Source of the DNA: Triticum aestivum
Lineage: Eukaryota > Streptophyta > Magnoliopsida > Poales > Poaceae
Direction: 5' to 3'
DNA length: 64,000 bases
Assembly: GCF_018294505.1 (NCBI RefSeq)
Contig: NC_057801.1
Coordinates: 199,706,538-199,770,537 of the forward strand
In this document: positions 11,562-24,134 of the stretch, piece after piece
How the letters are laid out: each line of letters begins with the position of its first letter
Position numbering within the stretch: the first letter of the stretch is position 1
Position numbers and translations under genes: made by a program
Notes under the pieces: generated by a model
What the model was told of the DNA's origin: nothing
Database searches by the model: none
What the model saw: only the letters and a program-made list of their open reading frames with translations

Positions 11562-11818
11562 CTCTCTCCGCTTCTTTTTAGTTCGCATATAAGAATTAGT
11601 CAAAGTCAAACTTTGTAAAGTTTGACTAGCTTTGTAGGAAAATATATCAACATTCATGATATGAAATTAACATTATTCAATGAATGATGAAATTAATTTT
11701 CATGACATATAACTTTTGTATTATAGATGACGATATTTTTTGCTATAATGTTAGTCAAACTTTGTAAAGTTTGACTTTGACCAAATCTTATATGTAGACT
11801 AAAAAGAAACAGAGGGAG
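11562..11818. mobile_element. Stowaway-type MITE in the 3' LTR of element D
   Basis: A 257-bp insertion with ends CTCTCTCCGCTTCTTTTTAG and the inverted complement of that type (CTAAAAAGAAACAGAGGGAG), flanked by TA duplications (11560-11561 and 11819-11820). The partner LTR has the empty site with a single TA (about 21050-21053), which fixes both borders. Internal copies of GTCAAACTTTGTAAAGTTTGAC are palindromic. It has no coding capacity and would be moved by a Tc1/mariner transposase. Confidence 0.93.
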
Positions 11819-14138
11819 TACATAGGTCTGATATTACATCGAGATTCGAGGCCGAGCGGCACACACGGTGCTGCTGGACAGTATGTACATTATTTAATGA
11901 ACATGACAGGGCCTCGATCGCACGAGCTACGCGGCAGCGGAAGAACGACATAGTGGAACTCCATAGCACAGGGACACCGACGTGAACACGGCCTAGACAC
12001 GAGATGCGCTCCGATGCGAACTGACTTGCCTGAAAGGTGGCATAACACGCCAGGTCAATACATGGAATGTACTTGCAAGCTCACAACAAACATAAGCACG
12101 ATGACAAACAATATCATGATATTTAATCAGATTATATCAATGCAAAACTACTACTACCAAAACAAACATTTCATGCAATGAGTCCCTCGGACTCGCTTAC
12201 CATACGGTTACCTCGTAACCAAACGGCGACCATACCCGGGTCACAACTGAAACCAATCACTCATTAACACCTCAAGTGTTCATGCTTGCATCACGAAACA
12301 ATGCATCAGATCACTTACTTAGTTTGCAAGATTATTAGAAAAGTTGATACATGGTGTGACTTACTTCCGAGTATGCCCATAACCGAGGACACAGCTATTG
12401 ATAGATTAATTACACTCTGCAGAGGTAGCGCACTTTACCCACACTACGGAACACTAGCCTCGCACTCCCATACATGCGAACCAAAGCATTCCAACGAAAC
12501 CCTTCCTTTGTCATGCACTCTCCCCAGCCACTCCGACCAACTCCCTCTCAGGGCTAGGTCTTGGGTGGCCTCGTGTCTACCAAAGACACCAACGGCCAAC
12601 ATCATGGAAAAACGGTCCCAAACGGGGACAAGGTACCATTAAAACAAAACGAGCACACAAGGTTATGTCTGCCTATCGGGCCAGGGTATGCACGCCCATA
12701 ACCTTCCCTCGCGGGAGGCACCGGTGAGAGCCACAACAAAGGACTGAATCAAGACCTTCCCATAAGGTAAATGTGGTCGCATTGAATTAAAACCCGATTC
12801 AGTGGCACCATGATGTGATCAACATCATATTCACGTTGAACTTAATCAAGTTTAGCTTTGATAAAAACTTTTTATCATCTACATGATATAATCAAAATAA
12901 TCATACAACTACTCGTCATGCAAAGCAAAACAACTCATGCTCATGGATCAAACTTAACAACATATGCATCTTGCAATACTAAGAATCAAACTTCTATTGT
13001 TATAACTCATTTTTATAACCAAGCAATATTTTTATTAGTTCATTATTTAAATAAAACCATTACTAGCAAAATAACTATCATTAATGTCCATAGCAATTTT
13101 CATAGTGCAAAATATTACTCTATTTAGCCAAACAAGTTCATGCATTCAACCAGAAGCTAAAGCAAGCATATCAAGCATGGTAAAGAACTAGAAATTAACC
13201 AAAGTTATTTATCAAATTCTAAATGCAAATAATGACTCATATTCAAGTAGAATATCATAGATATTGAGATAACACCATACAAATGCTGGTGTGGCTTGCC
13301 TTAGTGTAGAGGTGGATCACACCCCTCTTAATTGGCTTCAAGACAAGCTTCTCCTTCTAAAAAGTAATTTAAACCACAAAAAGAATTATCAAAACACATT
13401 CTGAAAATCACCAGAAATTCTAGGCGGCAAGGAAAAATACACCTTCTGGTGTGCTGCTAGAGCTTTCTGTAACAAAGACAATGCAAAAAGAATCAAATCA
13501 TTTTGACTTGTGGTTTAGAAATGGTGGCGTGTCAAAGTTTGGTCAAATTTTTGAATAAATTTGAATTAAACAGAAATTCCTGGGGGGGTGACGTCGAAGG
13601 CGTATAACGGAAATACGCCTCCACTCGTACCACTTCGGGCGCGAGTGGTGAGGCCGACAGGTGGGCCCCGTGCGTCGGGAGAGAGAGAGAGAGCGAGCGA
13701 GATCAGAGGGAGGCGGGGCTTCGCCGGAGCTCACGCCGGTGACGAGGGGGTTTGGGGTTAAACAAGAGGGATAGAATTGAAGCGGGGCTCGAGGCGCACC
13801 TCCCCGTACCCGTGGCTTGGCGAGAGGTGGTCAGAGCTGGTCGCAGTCAAGCTCGCAAGCTTTGGTGGCGGACGGGATTCGCCGGAGAGGAAGAAGATGA
13901 CGGCTAGAGGCGGCTCTGAGGGCTCCACGGGGTCCAGGCAGCACCAGCGGACCCCCAATGCCCTGCCCAAGCAGCTGTTTGAGCTTGAGAGGCACTGGGG
14001 CCTGGCGGCTGGACTGCAGGGATCACCAGAGTCCTCTGGTCGGGGCGACAGCCAGAGGCCTGCCCGACCGGGCTTCTGCTCGTCTACGTGTTCGTGGAGG
14101 TGGCGTGGAGTGGTGCGAGGCTAGCAAACGAGGAGGGC

Positions 14139-14150
14139 GCTATATATAGC
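14139..14150. promoter_or_regulatory. TATA element in the 3' LTR of element D
   Basis: GCTATATATAGC is a perfect palindrome conserved in the partner LTR at 23381-23392. It is the best core-promoter candidate; being palindromic, it gives no direction. Confidence 0.5.
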
Positions 14151-15241
14151 CGGAGCGGAGGGGGGGACGTGTCACCGCAGGAGCTCTCTGGACATGCGGC
14201 GAACGGCGACGAGAAGCTCCAACGAGAGGGGGCAAGTGCTCAGCATCAATGCAGAAGCTTGCCCACGCTCGCGGACGAGCACAGGAGGCGGTTGGAGAAG
14301 AGGACAAGTGCACGCACGCACTATGGCCTTTTGGCCGTGACGTGCCCGTGATTGCTGCGGCGGCTCCAGCGCCGGCGAGTGCCAAGGAGCGGTCAAGGGT
14401 GATGTGTTGAGGCTAGTGGCGCGGTGTGGCATTCGGAGGCGAGCGCTGGACCGAACACGCGCGAAACAGAGTGTAAGGCGCCAGCCAGAGCGTGTCGAAC
14501 GCATGCCAGGCACTGTGTCCATGTGTGGTCACCAAGCTGGCATGGTCAAAACAATGCCCAGGAGCGGCCAAAACTTGTTTACGCGTTGGACCGTGCAGTG
14601 TTTAATCTAGGGGAATTGATGGCTCATGCCCAGGCCGACCAGATTAGACTTCACTAAGCTGACAAGTTTCTGTACAGAAACTTGGCCGCCAAGTTTGGCC
14701 ACCTTATAGAAGGCCATTAGAGCTAATCTCCTAGGGTTTAGGGTTTCTTAGGAGGGTGTTTAAGCTCAAGAAAGATCAAGGCTAAAAGCTCAAGGAAAAA
14801 TGTACTTGCTGTACAAAGTGCATTTCTGGTCCAGAAGTGAAAAGATTTTCTACAGCAAAAATATTGGAAAAAGTGTGCAATATTTTTACATGGGAAGTTG
14901 TGACATGGTTCTAAGAATATTTGGGATTTATCTCAGATTTTTCTGAGCAAGAAAAATTGAGGATGCTTTGCAGCACAAGGTTCTGAAGTGAGATTCAGAG
15001 AGAGAAATGAATATTTTTCTTTTATGAAAAATATTCATTTGATTATTTTGAGGTTTGACCAGAGGAATAAATAAGATAGGTCACTCAGGTGAAAGCCAAG
15101 GATATGCCCAAGTGACAAGTCCATTTGAAATGATTCAAGCTCCAATTCAAATCAGGGCAAAAACCACGATGAAAACCAAGTCCGGAAAGAGAGAGAAGGC
15201 AAGTCCGGAAAAAGAGAGAAGGCAAAATCTAGGCTGTCACA

Positions 15242-15279
15242 AACCTCCCCCACTTAAGATGAATCTCGTCCTCGAGATT
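15242..15279 (-). promoter_or_regulatory. Polypurine tract and upstream hairpin of element D
   Basis: On the minus strand the LTR start is preceded by AGTGGGGGAGGTT (plus 15242-15254), the primer for plus-strand DNA synthesis. Upstream of it (plus 15262-15279) is a hairpin with arms AATCTCG/CGAGATT and loop AGGA. It overlaps the last codons of pol (SRGRDSS and stop). Confidence 0.75.
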
Positions 15280-17989
15280 TGGTTGCTTGGGAAAACCATT
15301 CTGGGTATGTAGTCCTTAAAAATTCCTCTCTTTCCCAGGTCGCTTCTTGTTCGGTGTGGTGCTCCCACTGAACCTTGTAAAACCTTATTTCCTTGCTTCG
15401 AGTGACCCTTTCTGTCTGATCCAATATTCTGATTGGATTTTCCTCATAAGTCAAATCCTTGGCCAATTCTATCTTTGCCATATCAGTCCTTTTCTCCGGT
15501 GGAAAGATACATCTTTTTAGCTGTGAGATGTGGAACACGTTGTGTACGTCTGACAATTCTGGTGGCAATTCCAACTGATATGCAACTGTTCCGACTTTGG
15601 CCTTGACGGGGAATGGACCGATATACCTGGGTGCCAATTTTCCGCGGGTCTGAAACCTCTTGACTCCTTTCATAGGTGTGACTCGGAGATATACGTGTTC
15701 TCCGGGTTCGAAGCTGATCTGACGATGTTTGGCATCATAGTAGCTCTTCTGTCGAGATTCAGCCAATTGCAGTCTGTCGCGGATTTCCTTGACTTGCTTC
15801 TCCAATTCGAGCATTAAATCAGTTTCGAAGATACGGTTGTCTCCGGTTTGAGACCAGTTCAATGGAGTACGGCATTTCCGACCATACAGGGCTTCATAGG
15901 GTGACATCTATAAGCTGGCCTGGTAACTGTTATTGTAGGAGAACTTGGCGTAAGGCAGACAGTCTTCCCACTTGGTTCCTTGGGCCAATATACATGTCGT
16001 GAGCATATCTTCAAGTATTTGATTTACTCGTTTGGTCTGTCCATCTGTCTGAGGATGATAGGTTGTGCTGTATTTCAATGCGGTTCCCAAGGCTTAATGA
16101 AGTCGGGACCAAAATGCGGAGGTGAAGAGAGATCCCCTATCGGAGGTGATAGTCTTGGGTACTCCGTGCAGACTGACGATTCTTGACATACAGCTATGCA
16201 AGTTGATCTGCGTGGTATGTAGTCCGGATAGGAATAAAGTGTGCCACCTTCGTTAAGGTGTCCACTTGACCCATATTGCGTCATTTCCTCGATGAGATCT
16301 GGGTAGTCCGGTGATGAAGTCCATGCAGATATCATCCCATTTCCATTGGGATACTAGCAGAGGTTGGAGGAGTCCGGCGGGTTTTTGGTGTTTTGCCTTT
16401 ACCTTATTGCATATGTCGCAACAGGCTACAAAGTATGCAATATCTTTCTTCATTCCGTTCCACCAAAATACCTGACAAATGTCCTCATACAGTTTGGTAC
16501 CACCGGGATGAACTGAGTATGGTGCTTCATGCGCTTCTGCCAATATCTTCTTCTTCAGACTTCCTTGGTTGGGTACGCAGAGTCTTCCTCAAAACCTTAG
16601 CGAACCTCGTTGATCCATAGAGAAGTCTGGTGCATGCCCCTGGTGCATCTTCTGAATATATATTTTTAACCTCTCATCATTCGCTTGAGAGATGTGGATT
16701 TCTTCTTCGAGAGTAGGGACAACTTCCAATATATTGGCAAGATGGGCATCGGTGATTACCAAATTGAGCTGCATGATTTCTTCATAAAGCTCAGGTGGCA
16801 AGGAATCCATTATAGCATTAAGGTTGGCTGGTTTGCGGCTGAGGGCGTCAGCCACCACATTAGCTTTGCCCGGGTGATAATTTATCCCGAGGTCGTAGTC
16901 CTTAACCAATTCGAGCCATCTTCGCTGCCGAAGGTTCAAATCGGGCTGAGTGAATATATACTTGAGACTCTTATGATCGGTGAATATCTGGCACCTCTTT
17001 CCAATCAGATAGTGTCTCAAGATCTTCAAAGCGTGCACTACCGCAGCCAATTCCAAATCATGGGTAAGGTAGTTTCCTTCGTGTTGCCACAGTTGTCGAG
17101 ATGCATAAGCCACCACTTTCCCATCTTGCATTAGTACGCACCCCAGTCCTCTTCTGGATGCGTCACAGTAAACATCAAAATTGCGGTAGATGTCGGGAAG
17201 AGTCAATACTGGTGCTAATGTTAGCCTGGTTTTCACCTCGTTGAAACTCTGCTCACATTCCTTAGTCCATACAAACTTATTATCCTTCTTCAGAAGCTCA
17301 GTCATAGGCTTGGCAATCTTCGAGAAGCCTTCGATAAAACGGCGATAATATCTGGCTAGTCCAAGGAAACTCCGGATTTCTGAGACGGTGGTGGGTGCGG
17401 ACCAATCAAGTACATCCTTCACCTTGCTTGGGTCCACTGAGATTCCTTCTGCCGAGAGGATATGCCCAAGGAATCCCACTTGTTGGAGCCAGAACTCACA
17501 CTTGTTGAATTTGGCATAAAGCTGATGGTCGCGAAGCCTTTGCAGAACTGCTCGAAGATGCTCCTTGTGTTCATCCTTGCTCTTGGAGTAAATGAGGATG
17601 TCATCAGTGAATACCACCACAAATTTATCCAAGAAGTCCATAAACACCTTGTTCATCATATGCATAAAGAATGTAGGAGCGTTGTTGAGGCCGAAGGACA
17701 TAACAGTGTACTCATAAAGACCGTATCGAGTGGTGAACGCGGTCTTAGGGATATCCTCCTTCTTTATCTTGAGTTGATGATATCCAGTCTTCAAATCAAT
17801 TTTTGAGAATACTTTGGCCCCACTAAGTTGATCAAACAGATCGTCGATCCTTGGCAGTGGATACTTGTTTTTGATGGTGACGTCATTCAGCTGCCGGTAG
17901 TCTACATACATTCATAGATTGCCATCCTTTTTGTCCACAAAGATTGCTGGTGATCCCCATGGTGAAGAGTTGGATCGAATGTATCCTTT
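15254..17989 (-). pseudogene. Element D pol: RT, RNase H, integrase, chromodomain; broken
   Basis: [16 protein letters not shown] and the catalytic motif FTDD (within [12 protein letters not shown]), where YIDD or FIDD would be usual. RNase [20 protein letters not shown] and [11 protein letters not shown]. Integrase: the zinc-binding part with CDIC and the first Asp in DFITGLP at 16253-16543, the second Asp in TSDRG, and the third catalytic position, which is Lys in GQTKRVNQ. The C-terminus has a chromodomain-like tail (KVQWEHHTEQEATWEREEFL). Lesions: TAG at 17990-17992; TGA at 17912-17914 and 16589-16591; a shift near 16262; TAG near 16200; a shift near 16190; TAA near 16095; TAG at 15908-15910. 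Dead copy. Confidence 0.9.
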
Positions 17990-19729
17990 CTACAGCATCT
18001 CATCCAGTTGTTTCTTCAATTCCACCAATTCTGAGGAAGGCATCCGATAATATTTCTTATGTATCGGAGTGGTTCCAGGCACCAAGTCAATCGCGAACTC
18101 CAATTCTTGATCTAGTGGCATGCCTGGCAATTCTTTAGGAAAGACGTCTGGATACTCACTAACCACAGGAATTAAATCCACTTCTTCGGCCACTGCTGCG
18201 AAAACCATATCTTTCGTGGGTATGCGCCCGCGGGCATAAAAACTTGTGGTGCAACCTTCAATATTTTTCAAGGTATCTTCTCTGGTCGCACAGCTGATGC
18301 AGACTTGATACTGAGTTAACCAATTCATGCGCAGAATGATGTCCAATTTGTTGGAATCGATGATTATCAACGAGGTTGGAAACTTGATGCCCTTGATATC
18401 AATTTCCAAATTTTGGCAGACGATATTGCTTCTGAGTAGAGATCCCGGAGATTGTACCAGCATGTACTTTCCCAAAATCGAACAAGGAAAATTGTTTTGG
18501 GAAGCAAAACTCCGTGATATAAAAGAGTGGGAAGCCCCAGAGTCAAATAAAATTACGAAGGGTATGTCATTAACAAGAAACATATCAATGACGACTTCCG
18601 AGTCCTCTTGAGCTTCGTCTGTGGAGATGTGATGAATTTTCCCTTGAATCATATCTGGGGCAGGATACGGCTCCATGTAGTTGACTTGCGGTTGGAATGG
18701 ATCTACTTGCTTGCTGTTCTTGGGACACTGCCTGGCATAGTGTCCGGTTTGACCACAGCTGAAACATGTATTGTTGCGCTGACAGTCTTCACGCACTGGG
18801 CTGGTCACGACATTCTTGACTTGTGTAGTAGTCTTGTTGACATTCTGCTGCCAATTTGGTTTGTACTCCACCCGAGTTTGTTGCCAAGTATGAGCCTTTT
18901 GCACTGGTTGCATATCCTTCTTTGGCTCGAATTTGCGCTTGTGGTCGTTAACAACCGGCTTGTGGTCGTGCAGGAGCTTGTGTTCCCTTTCGGCGATGAG
19001 GGCCTTGTTCACCAGCATCAGGAAGTCTGGGAAATCAAACATGCTGAGAGTGCACCTTAGATGTTGATTCAAGCCTCCAAGGAACCGGTCAATCTTCCAC
19101 TCTTCTGTGGCCACATCATGGACAGAATAACGGGCCAAATGGTTGAACTTGTTCAGGTACTCGTTCACGGTCATGCTGCCTTCAGTGAGAGCGAGGAATT
19201 CGCGCTGCTTGATTTTCATAACTCCGGTGGGAATATGGTACTTGCGGAATTGTTCCTTGAATTTATCCCAAGTGATTTCCTCGTCTGCATGCTATATTGC
19301 ATTGGCATTATCCCACCATATCACGGCAGCTCCTTCGAGATAATGCATTGCGAAGGGAACCTTGTCTCCTTCTTCCGTGCGGGCAATCTCCAGCTTCCTT
19401 TCCATAGTCCTTAGCCAGTCGTCGGCGTCCAAAGGATCATTAGCGTGGCTGAAACTGGGAGGCTTGGTTCGCTGAAAGTCTGACAGTTTGGAGTGATGGC
19501 CATTCTGGTTTCCATTCTGCCCAACCATAACTTGTACATTCTTCAGGATTTCCAACAGGTCGTTGCTTCTTCTTTCTTCAAACATTCTCATGATCTGATT
19601 GGTGGAAGGCGGATGTGGTGGTGGCGGCGGAGGTGGCTGGTACGGCTCGGGGGAATTTCCCGCCTGTCTTGCGGAACGACGGACAGGGACATCCTCACAA
19701 GCTTGGCTGCTACTGCCTCCACGCGTCAT
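17990..19729 (-). pseudogene. Element D gag and protease
   Basis: Probable start ATG at 19729 (MTRGGSSSQ), rejecting the longer hydrophobic start at 19834, which would lie upstream of the conserved Arg/Ser-rich beginning. Gag has a proline run (PPPPPPPHPP), then the gag helical domain, interrupted by TAG at 19292-19294. It continues to a single CCHC zinc knuckle, CFSCGQTGHYARQCP (near 18740), and the aspartic protease motif FDSGASHSFIS (near 18540). Gag forms particles and the knuckle binds RNA. One in-frame stop blocks the N-terminal part from the rest. Confidence 0.88.
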
Positions 19730-19987
19730 CCTAATTTTTGTTTTCCCAATACATAGCAACCATGATGAGAAAATTCCAAAATGGGGGAAAAAGCCAATGA
19801 CAAATCCCGAAAGAAAACAGCAAATGAAAACCAAGGCGAATAAAAAGTTCCAACATAATTATACATAGTCCCAACATGAAAGTAACATCACGGCGGGTCT
19901 ACTACCCTTGTACATGAAACTACGCATCATGACAAGTGCAGCTATAGCCATACATCATGCTCATGTCTACCGCGATACTCTAACGGT

Positions 19988-20785
19988 CTACTGCTCGGTC
20001 GGTGCTGCTGCAGGCTCGTCTCCTGAGTCGGACCCTGATCTTGAACTAATAGCAGAGACCTCTGGGCCAAGAGGAACGCGACGACGCTGCCTCGAGGGCT
20101 CTCCCTCAGGGGCGGGTGGGGGATGAGATCTAGGCATAGGAGTAGCAGGAGTAGCGACAAGGGAAGACCATGTAGCAGGAGCGCTGCGAGGGTTCACCGT
20201 TAGAGGGTTAACGGTACCCTGTGAGATCGTCGGTGGAATGGGGGTGGGAAGAATTGGATCAGAAGTGTAGATAACAGTGGGAAGAGGGTTCCTCACCCGA
20301 GCAGCTGCGAGAGCGGTGCGAGCACGTGAGAGCTCCCGAGCTAACTCGTAGTTCAGAAGATAACTAGTTGTGATGTAGCGAGAAAGGTGGCTAGTGGGAC
20401 GATCGCACACCGGATTAATCAAAGGAAAATGGACACGCCCATTCTCGTGCAGAGATGAGTAGTAGAAAAGACCAGGGTGGGTGTGCATGCGAACCTCGTT
20501 GTAGCGCAAGTCTACAAGAGCCTCGAGAGCAGCAAACTGAATCGCCTGAGATGGCGTAGAAGCAAGACCACCCTTAGTCGAACGAGTGTAAGCGCCGGTA
20601 GGTGAACTGTGGTGTAGAGTGACCTCAGCATGATACTCATACAATGCACTGGTCAGATGCTCTCCATACACCCGATACTCTGGATCAGCATCCTTTGGGT
20701 AGAGTCGTCGCCACACATTCTGAAGCAGATGCGGCGATGTGTACAGAGCTAGCTCAGGATGGTGCAAGATCGGTACTGGTGCCAT
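19988..20785 (-). CDS. Extra ORF upstream of gag in element D, 265 aa, unknown function
   Basis: An uninterrupted 265-codon ORF starting about 130 nt inside the primer-binding site and ending about 260 nt before the gag start. The protein is soluble in composition. The N-terminal 170 residues look folded (Tyr-, Leu- and His-rich, with YNEVRMHTHPGLFYYSSLHE). The tail is Pro- and Ser-rich and acidic (SRSGSDSGDEP). No zinc knuckle, protease or membrane segment is visible. It is the only ORF of element D without a stop or frameshift. Similar ORFs ahead of gag may occur in related chromoviruses, but I cannot name one with certainty. It could also be a divergent gag-like protein. Confidence 0.65.
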   Translation of the reverse strand: MAPVPILHHPELALYTSPHLLQNVWRRLYPKDADPEYRVYGEHLTSALYEYHAEVTLHHSSPTGAYTRSTKGGLASTPSQAIQFAALEALVDLRYNEVRMHTHPGLFYYSSLHENGRVHFPLINPVCDRPTSHLSRYITTSYLLNYELARELSRARTALAAARVRNPLPTVIYTSDPILPTPIPPTISQGTVNPLTVNPRSAPATWSSLVATPATPMPRSHPPPAPEGEPSRQRRRVPLGPEVSAISSRSGSDSGDEPAAAPTEQ

Positions 20786-20915
20786 CTACACTCACAAATC
20801 AGTCGGTTAGTAATAGCAAATAAACATGCATGCAATGCAACAATCGACACTCAAACAAAGCTATCTACCATTTCACTAGCGCACTAACGGTCTAGCGTGT
20901 CCTACAATCAGCGCG

Positions 20916-20927
20916 GCTCTAATACCA
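20916..20927 (-). promoter_or_regulatory. Primer-binding site of element D
   Basis: The minus strand reads TGGTATTAGAGC, one change from the initiator-Met-tRNA site TGGTATCAGAGC. It starts 5 nt inside the 5' LTR. Confidence 0.85.
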
Positions 20928-20932
20928 AGTGT

Positions 20933-23900
20933 TATGGCACCCCGGCTCAGAGCAACAGGTTTACCTTGCATTGCCAGCCCAGAGATCAAGTCTTCTGGCA
21001 ATACACAACAACATGGTACAGAAATAATCGCTTTATTGATGGTAGCGGATTACATAGGTCTGATATTACATCGAGATTCGAGGCCGAGCGGCACACACGG
21101 TGCTACTGGACAGTATGTACATTATTTAATGAACATGACGGGGCCTCGATCGCACAAGCTACGCGGTAGCGGAAGAATGACATAGTGGAACTCCATAGCA
21201 CAGGGACATCGACATGAACACGGCCTAGACACAAGATGCGCTCCGATGCGAACTGACTTGCCTGAAAGCTAGCATAACACGCCAGGTCAGTACATGGAAT
21301 GTACTTGCAAGCTCACAACAAAGATAAGCACGATGACAAACAATATCATGATATCTAATCAAATTAATTCAATGCAAAACTACTACTACCAAAACAAACA
21401 TTTCATGCAATGAGTCCCTCAGACTCGCTTACCATACGGTTACCTCGTAACCAAACGGTGACCATACCCGGGTCACAACTGAAACCAATCACTCATGAAC
21501 ACCTCAAGTGTTCATGCTTGCATCACGAAACAATGCATCACATCACTTACTTAGTTTGCAAGATTATTAGAAAAGTTGATCCAGGGTGTGACTTACTTCC
21601 GAGTTTGCCCATAACCGAGGACGCGGCTATCGATATATTAATTACACTCTGCAGAGGTAGCGCACTTTACCCACACTAAGGAACACTGGCCTCGCACTCC
21701 CATACGCATGGACCAAAGCATTCTGACGAAACCCTTCCTTTGTCATGCACTCTCCTCGGCCACTCCGACCAACTCCCTCTCAGGGCTAGGTCTTGGGTGG
21801 CCTCGTATCTACCAAAGACACCAACGGCCAATGTCGTGGCAAAACGGTCCCAAACGGGGACAAGGTACCATAAAAACAAAACAAGCACGCAAGGTTATGT
21901 CTGCCTATCGGGCCAGGGTATGCACGCCCATAACATTCCCTCGCGGGAGGCACCGGTGAGAACCACAACAAAGGACTTAATCAAGACCTTCCCATAAGGT
22001 AAATGTGGTCGCACTGAATTAAAACCCGATTCAGTGGCACCATGATGTGATCAACATCATATTCATGTTGAACTTAATCAAGTTTAGCTTTGATAAAAAC
22101 TTTTTTTCATCTACATGATATAATCAAAATAATCATACAACTACTCGTCATGCAAAGCAAAACAACTCATGCTCATGGATCAAAGTTAACAACATATGCA
22201 TCTTGCAATACTAAGAATCAAACTTCTCTAGTTATAACTCATTTTTATAACCAAACAATATTTTTGTTAGTTCATTATTTAAATAAAACCATTACTAGCA
22301 AAATAACTATCATTAATGTCCATAGCAATTTTCATAGTGCAAAATATAACTCTATTTAGCCAAATAAGTTCATGCATACAACCAGAAGCTAAAGCAAGCA
22401 TATCAAGCATGGTAAAGTAACTAGAAATTAACCAAAGTTATTTATCAAATTTTAAATGCAAATAATGACTCATATTCAAGTGGAAAATCATAGATATTGA
22501 GATAACACCATCCAAATGCGGGTGTGGCTTGCCTTAGTGTAGTGGTGGATCACACCCCTCTTTGTTGGCTTCAAGACAAGCTTCTCCTTGTGAATAAATA
22601 ATTTAAACCACAAAAAGAATTATCAAGACACATTCTGAAAATCACCAGAAATTCTAGGAAGCAAGGAAAAATCCACCTTCTGGTGTGCAGCTAGACCTTT
22701 CTGTAACAAAGACAATGCAAAAAGAATCAAATCATTTGGACTTGTGGTTTAGAAATGGTGGTTGGTCAAAGTTTGGTCAAATTTCTGAATAAATATGAAT
22801 TAAACAGAAATTCCTGGGGGTGACGTCGAAGGCGTATAACGGAAATACGCCTCCACTCGTACCGCTTCGGGCGCGAGTGGTGAGGCCGACAGGTGGGCCC
22901 CGTGCCTCAGGAGAGAGAGAGAGAGGAAGAGAGGGAGAGAGATCAGAGGGAGGCGGGGCTTCGCTGGAGCTCACACCAGCGACAAGGGGGTTTGGGGCTA
23001 AACGAGAGGGATAGAATTGAAGCGGGGCTCGAGGCGCACCTGCCCGTACCCGTGGCTTGGCGAGAGGTGGCCGGAGCTGGTTGCAGTCGAGCTCGCAATT
23101 TTCGGTGGCGGACGGGATTCATTGGAGAGGAAGAAGATGACGGCTAGAGGCGGCTCCGAGGGCTCCACGGGGTCCACGCAGCACCAGCAAACCCCCATTG
23201 CCCCGCCCAAGTAGCTATTTGAGCTCGAGAGGCATCGGAGCGTGGCGGCTGGACTGCGGGGATCACCGGAGTCCTCTGGTCGGGGCGACGGCCAGAGGCC
23301 TGCCCGACCGGGCTTTTGTTCGTCTACGTGTTTGTGGAGGTGGTGCGGAGTAGTGCGAGGCTAGCAAACGAGGAGGGGGCGCTATATATAGCCAGAGCGG
23401 AGGGGGGACGTGTCGCTGCCGAAGCTCTTTGGACACGCGGCGAACAACGATGAGAAGCTCAAACTAGAGGGGGCAAGCGTCGAGCGTCAACGGAGAAGCT
23501 TTCCCACGCTCGCAGACGAGCACAGGAGGCGGTTGGAGAAGAGGACAAGTGCACGCGCGCACTGTGGCCTTTTAGCCGCGACGTGCCCATGCTTGCTGCG
23601 GCGGCTCCGGCATCGGTGAGCGCTAGGGAGCGGTCAAGGGTGATGTGTCGAGGCTGGTGGCGCGGTGTGGCAGTCGGAGGCGAGCACTGGATCGAGCACG
23701 CACGAAATAGAGCACAAGGCGTCAGCCAGAGCGCGTCGAACGCATGCCAGGCACCGTGTCCACGCATGGTCACCAAGCTGGCATGGTCAAAACGACGCCC
23801 AGGAGCGGCCAAACCTTGTCTATGCATTCGACCGTGCAGTGTTTAGTCTAGGGGAATTGATGGCTCATGCCCAAGCCGACCAGATTATACTTCACTAAGC

Positions 23901-24134
23901 TGACAAGTTTCTGTACAGTAACTTGGCTGCCAAGTTTGGCCACCTTCTAGAAGGCCATTAGGGATAATCTCCTGGGGTTTAGGGTTTCTTAGGAGGGTGT
24001 TTAAGCTCAAGAAAGATCAAGGCTAAAAGCTCAAGGAAAAATGTACTTGCTGTACAAAGTGCATTTCTGGTCCAAAAGTGAAAAGATTTTCTACACAAAA
24101 ATATTGCAAAAAGTGATGCAATATTTTTACATGG
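20933..24134 (-). repeat. 5' LTR of element D, first part
   Basis: Aligns with 11442-14893 apart from the MITE. The terminal TG has become TA (20933-20934). The LTR resumes at 37567 after element C. Confidence 0.9.

Larger units (their letters stand above)
11442..15241 (-). repeat. 3' LTR of element D (3800 bp including a MITE)
   Basis: On the plus strand it starts TGTGGCACC and ends GGCTGTCACA. Without the MITE it is about 3541 bp, matching the roughly 3551 bp of the other LTR. A palindromic TATA element GCTATATATAGC lies at 14139-14150. Confidence 0.9.

Noticed and set aside
13777..14351. ORFs in the LTRs of element D (also 23017-23846)
   Set aside because: They do not keep the same frame and stops between the two LTRs, and show no domain; they look like GC-rich LTR sequence.
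19730..19834. Hydrophobic N-terminal extension of gag in element D as a signal peptide
   Set aside because: The internal start at 19729 begins the expected gag sequence, and the upstream codons look like untranslated leader.
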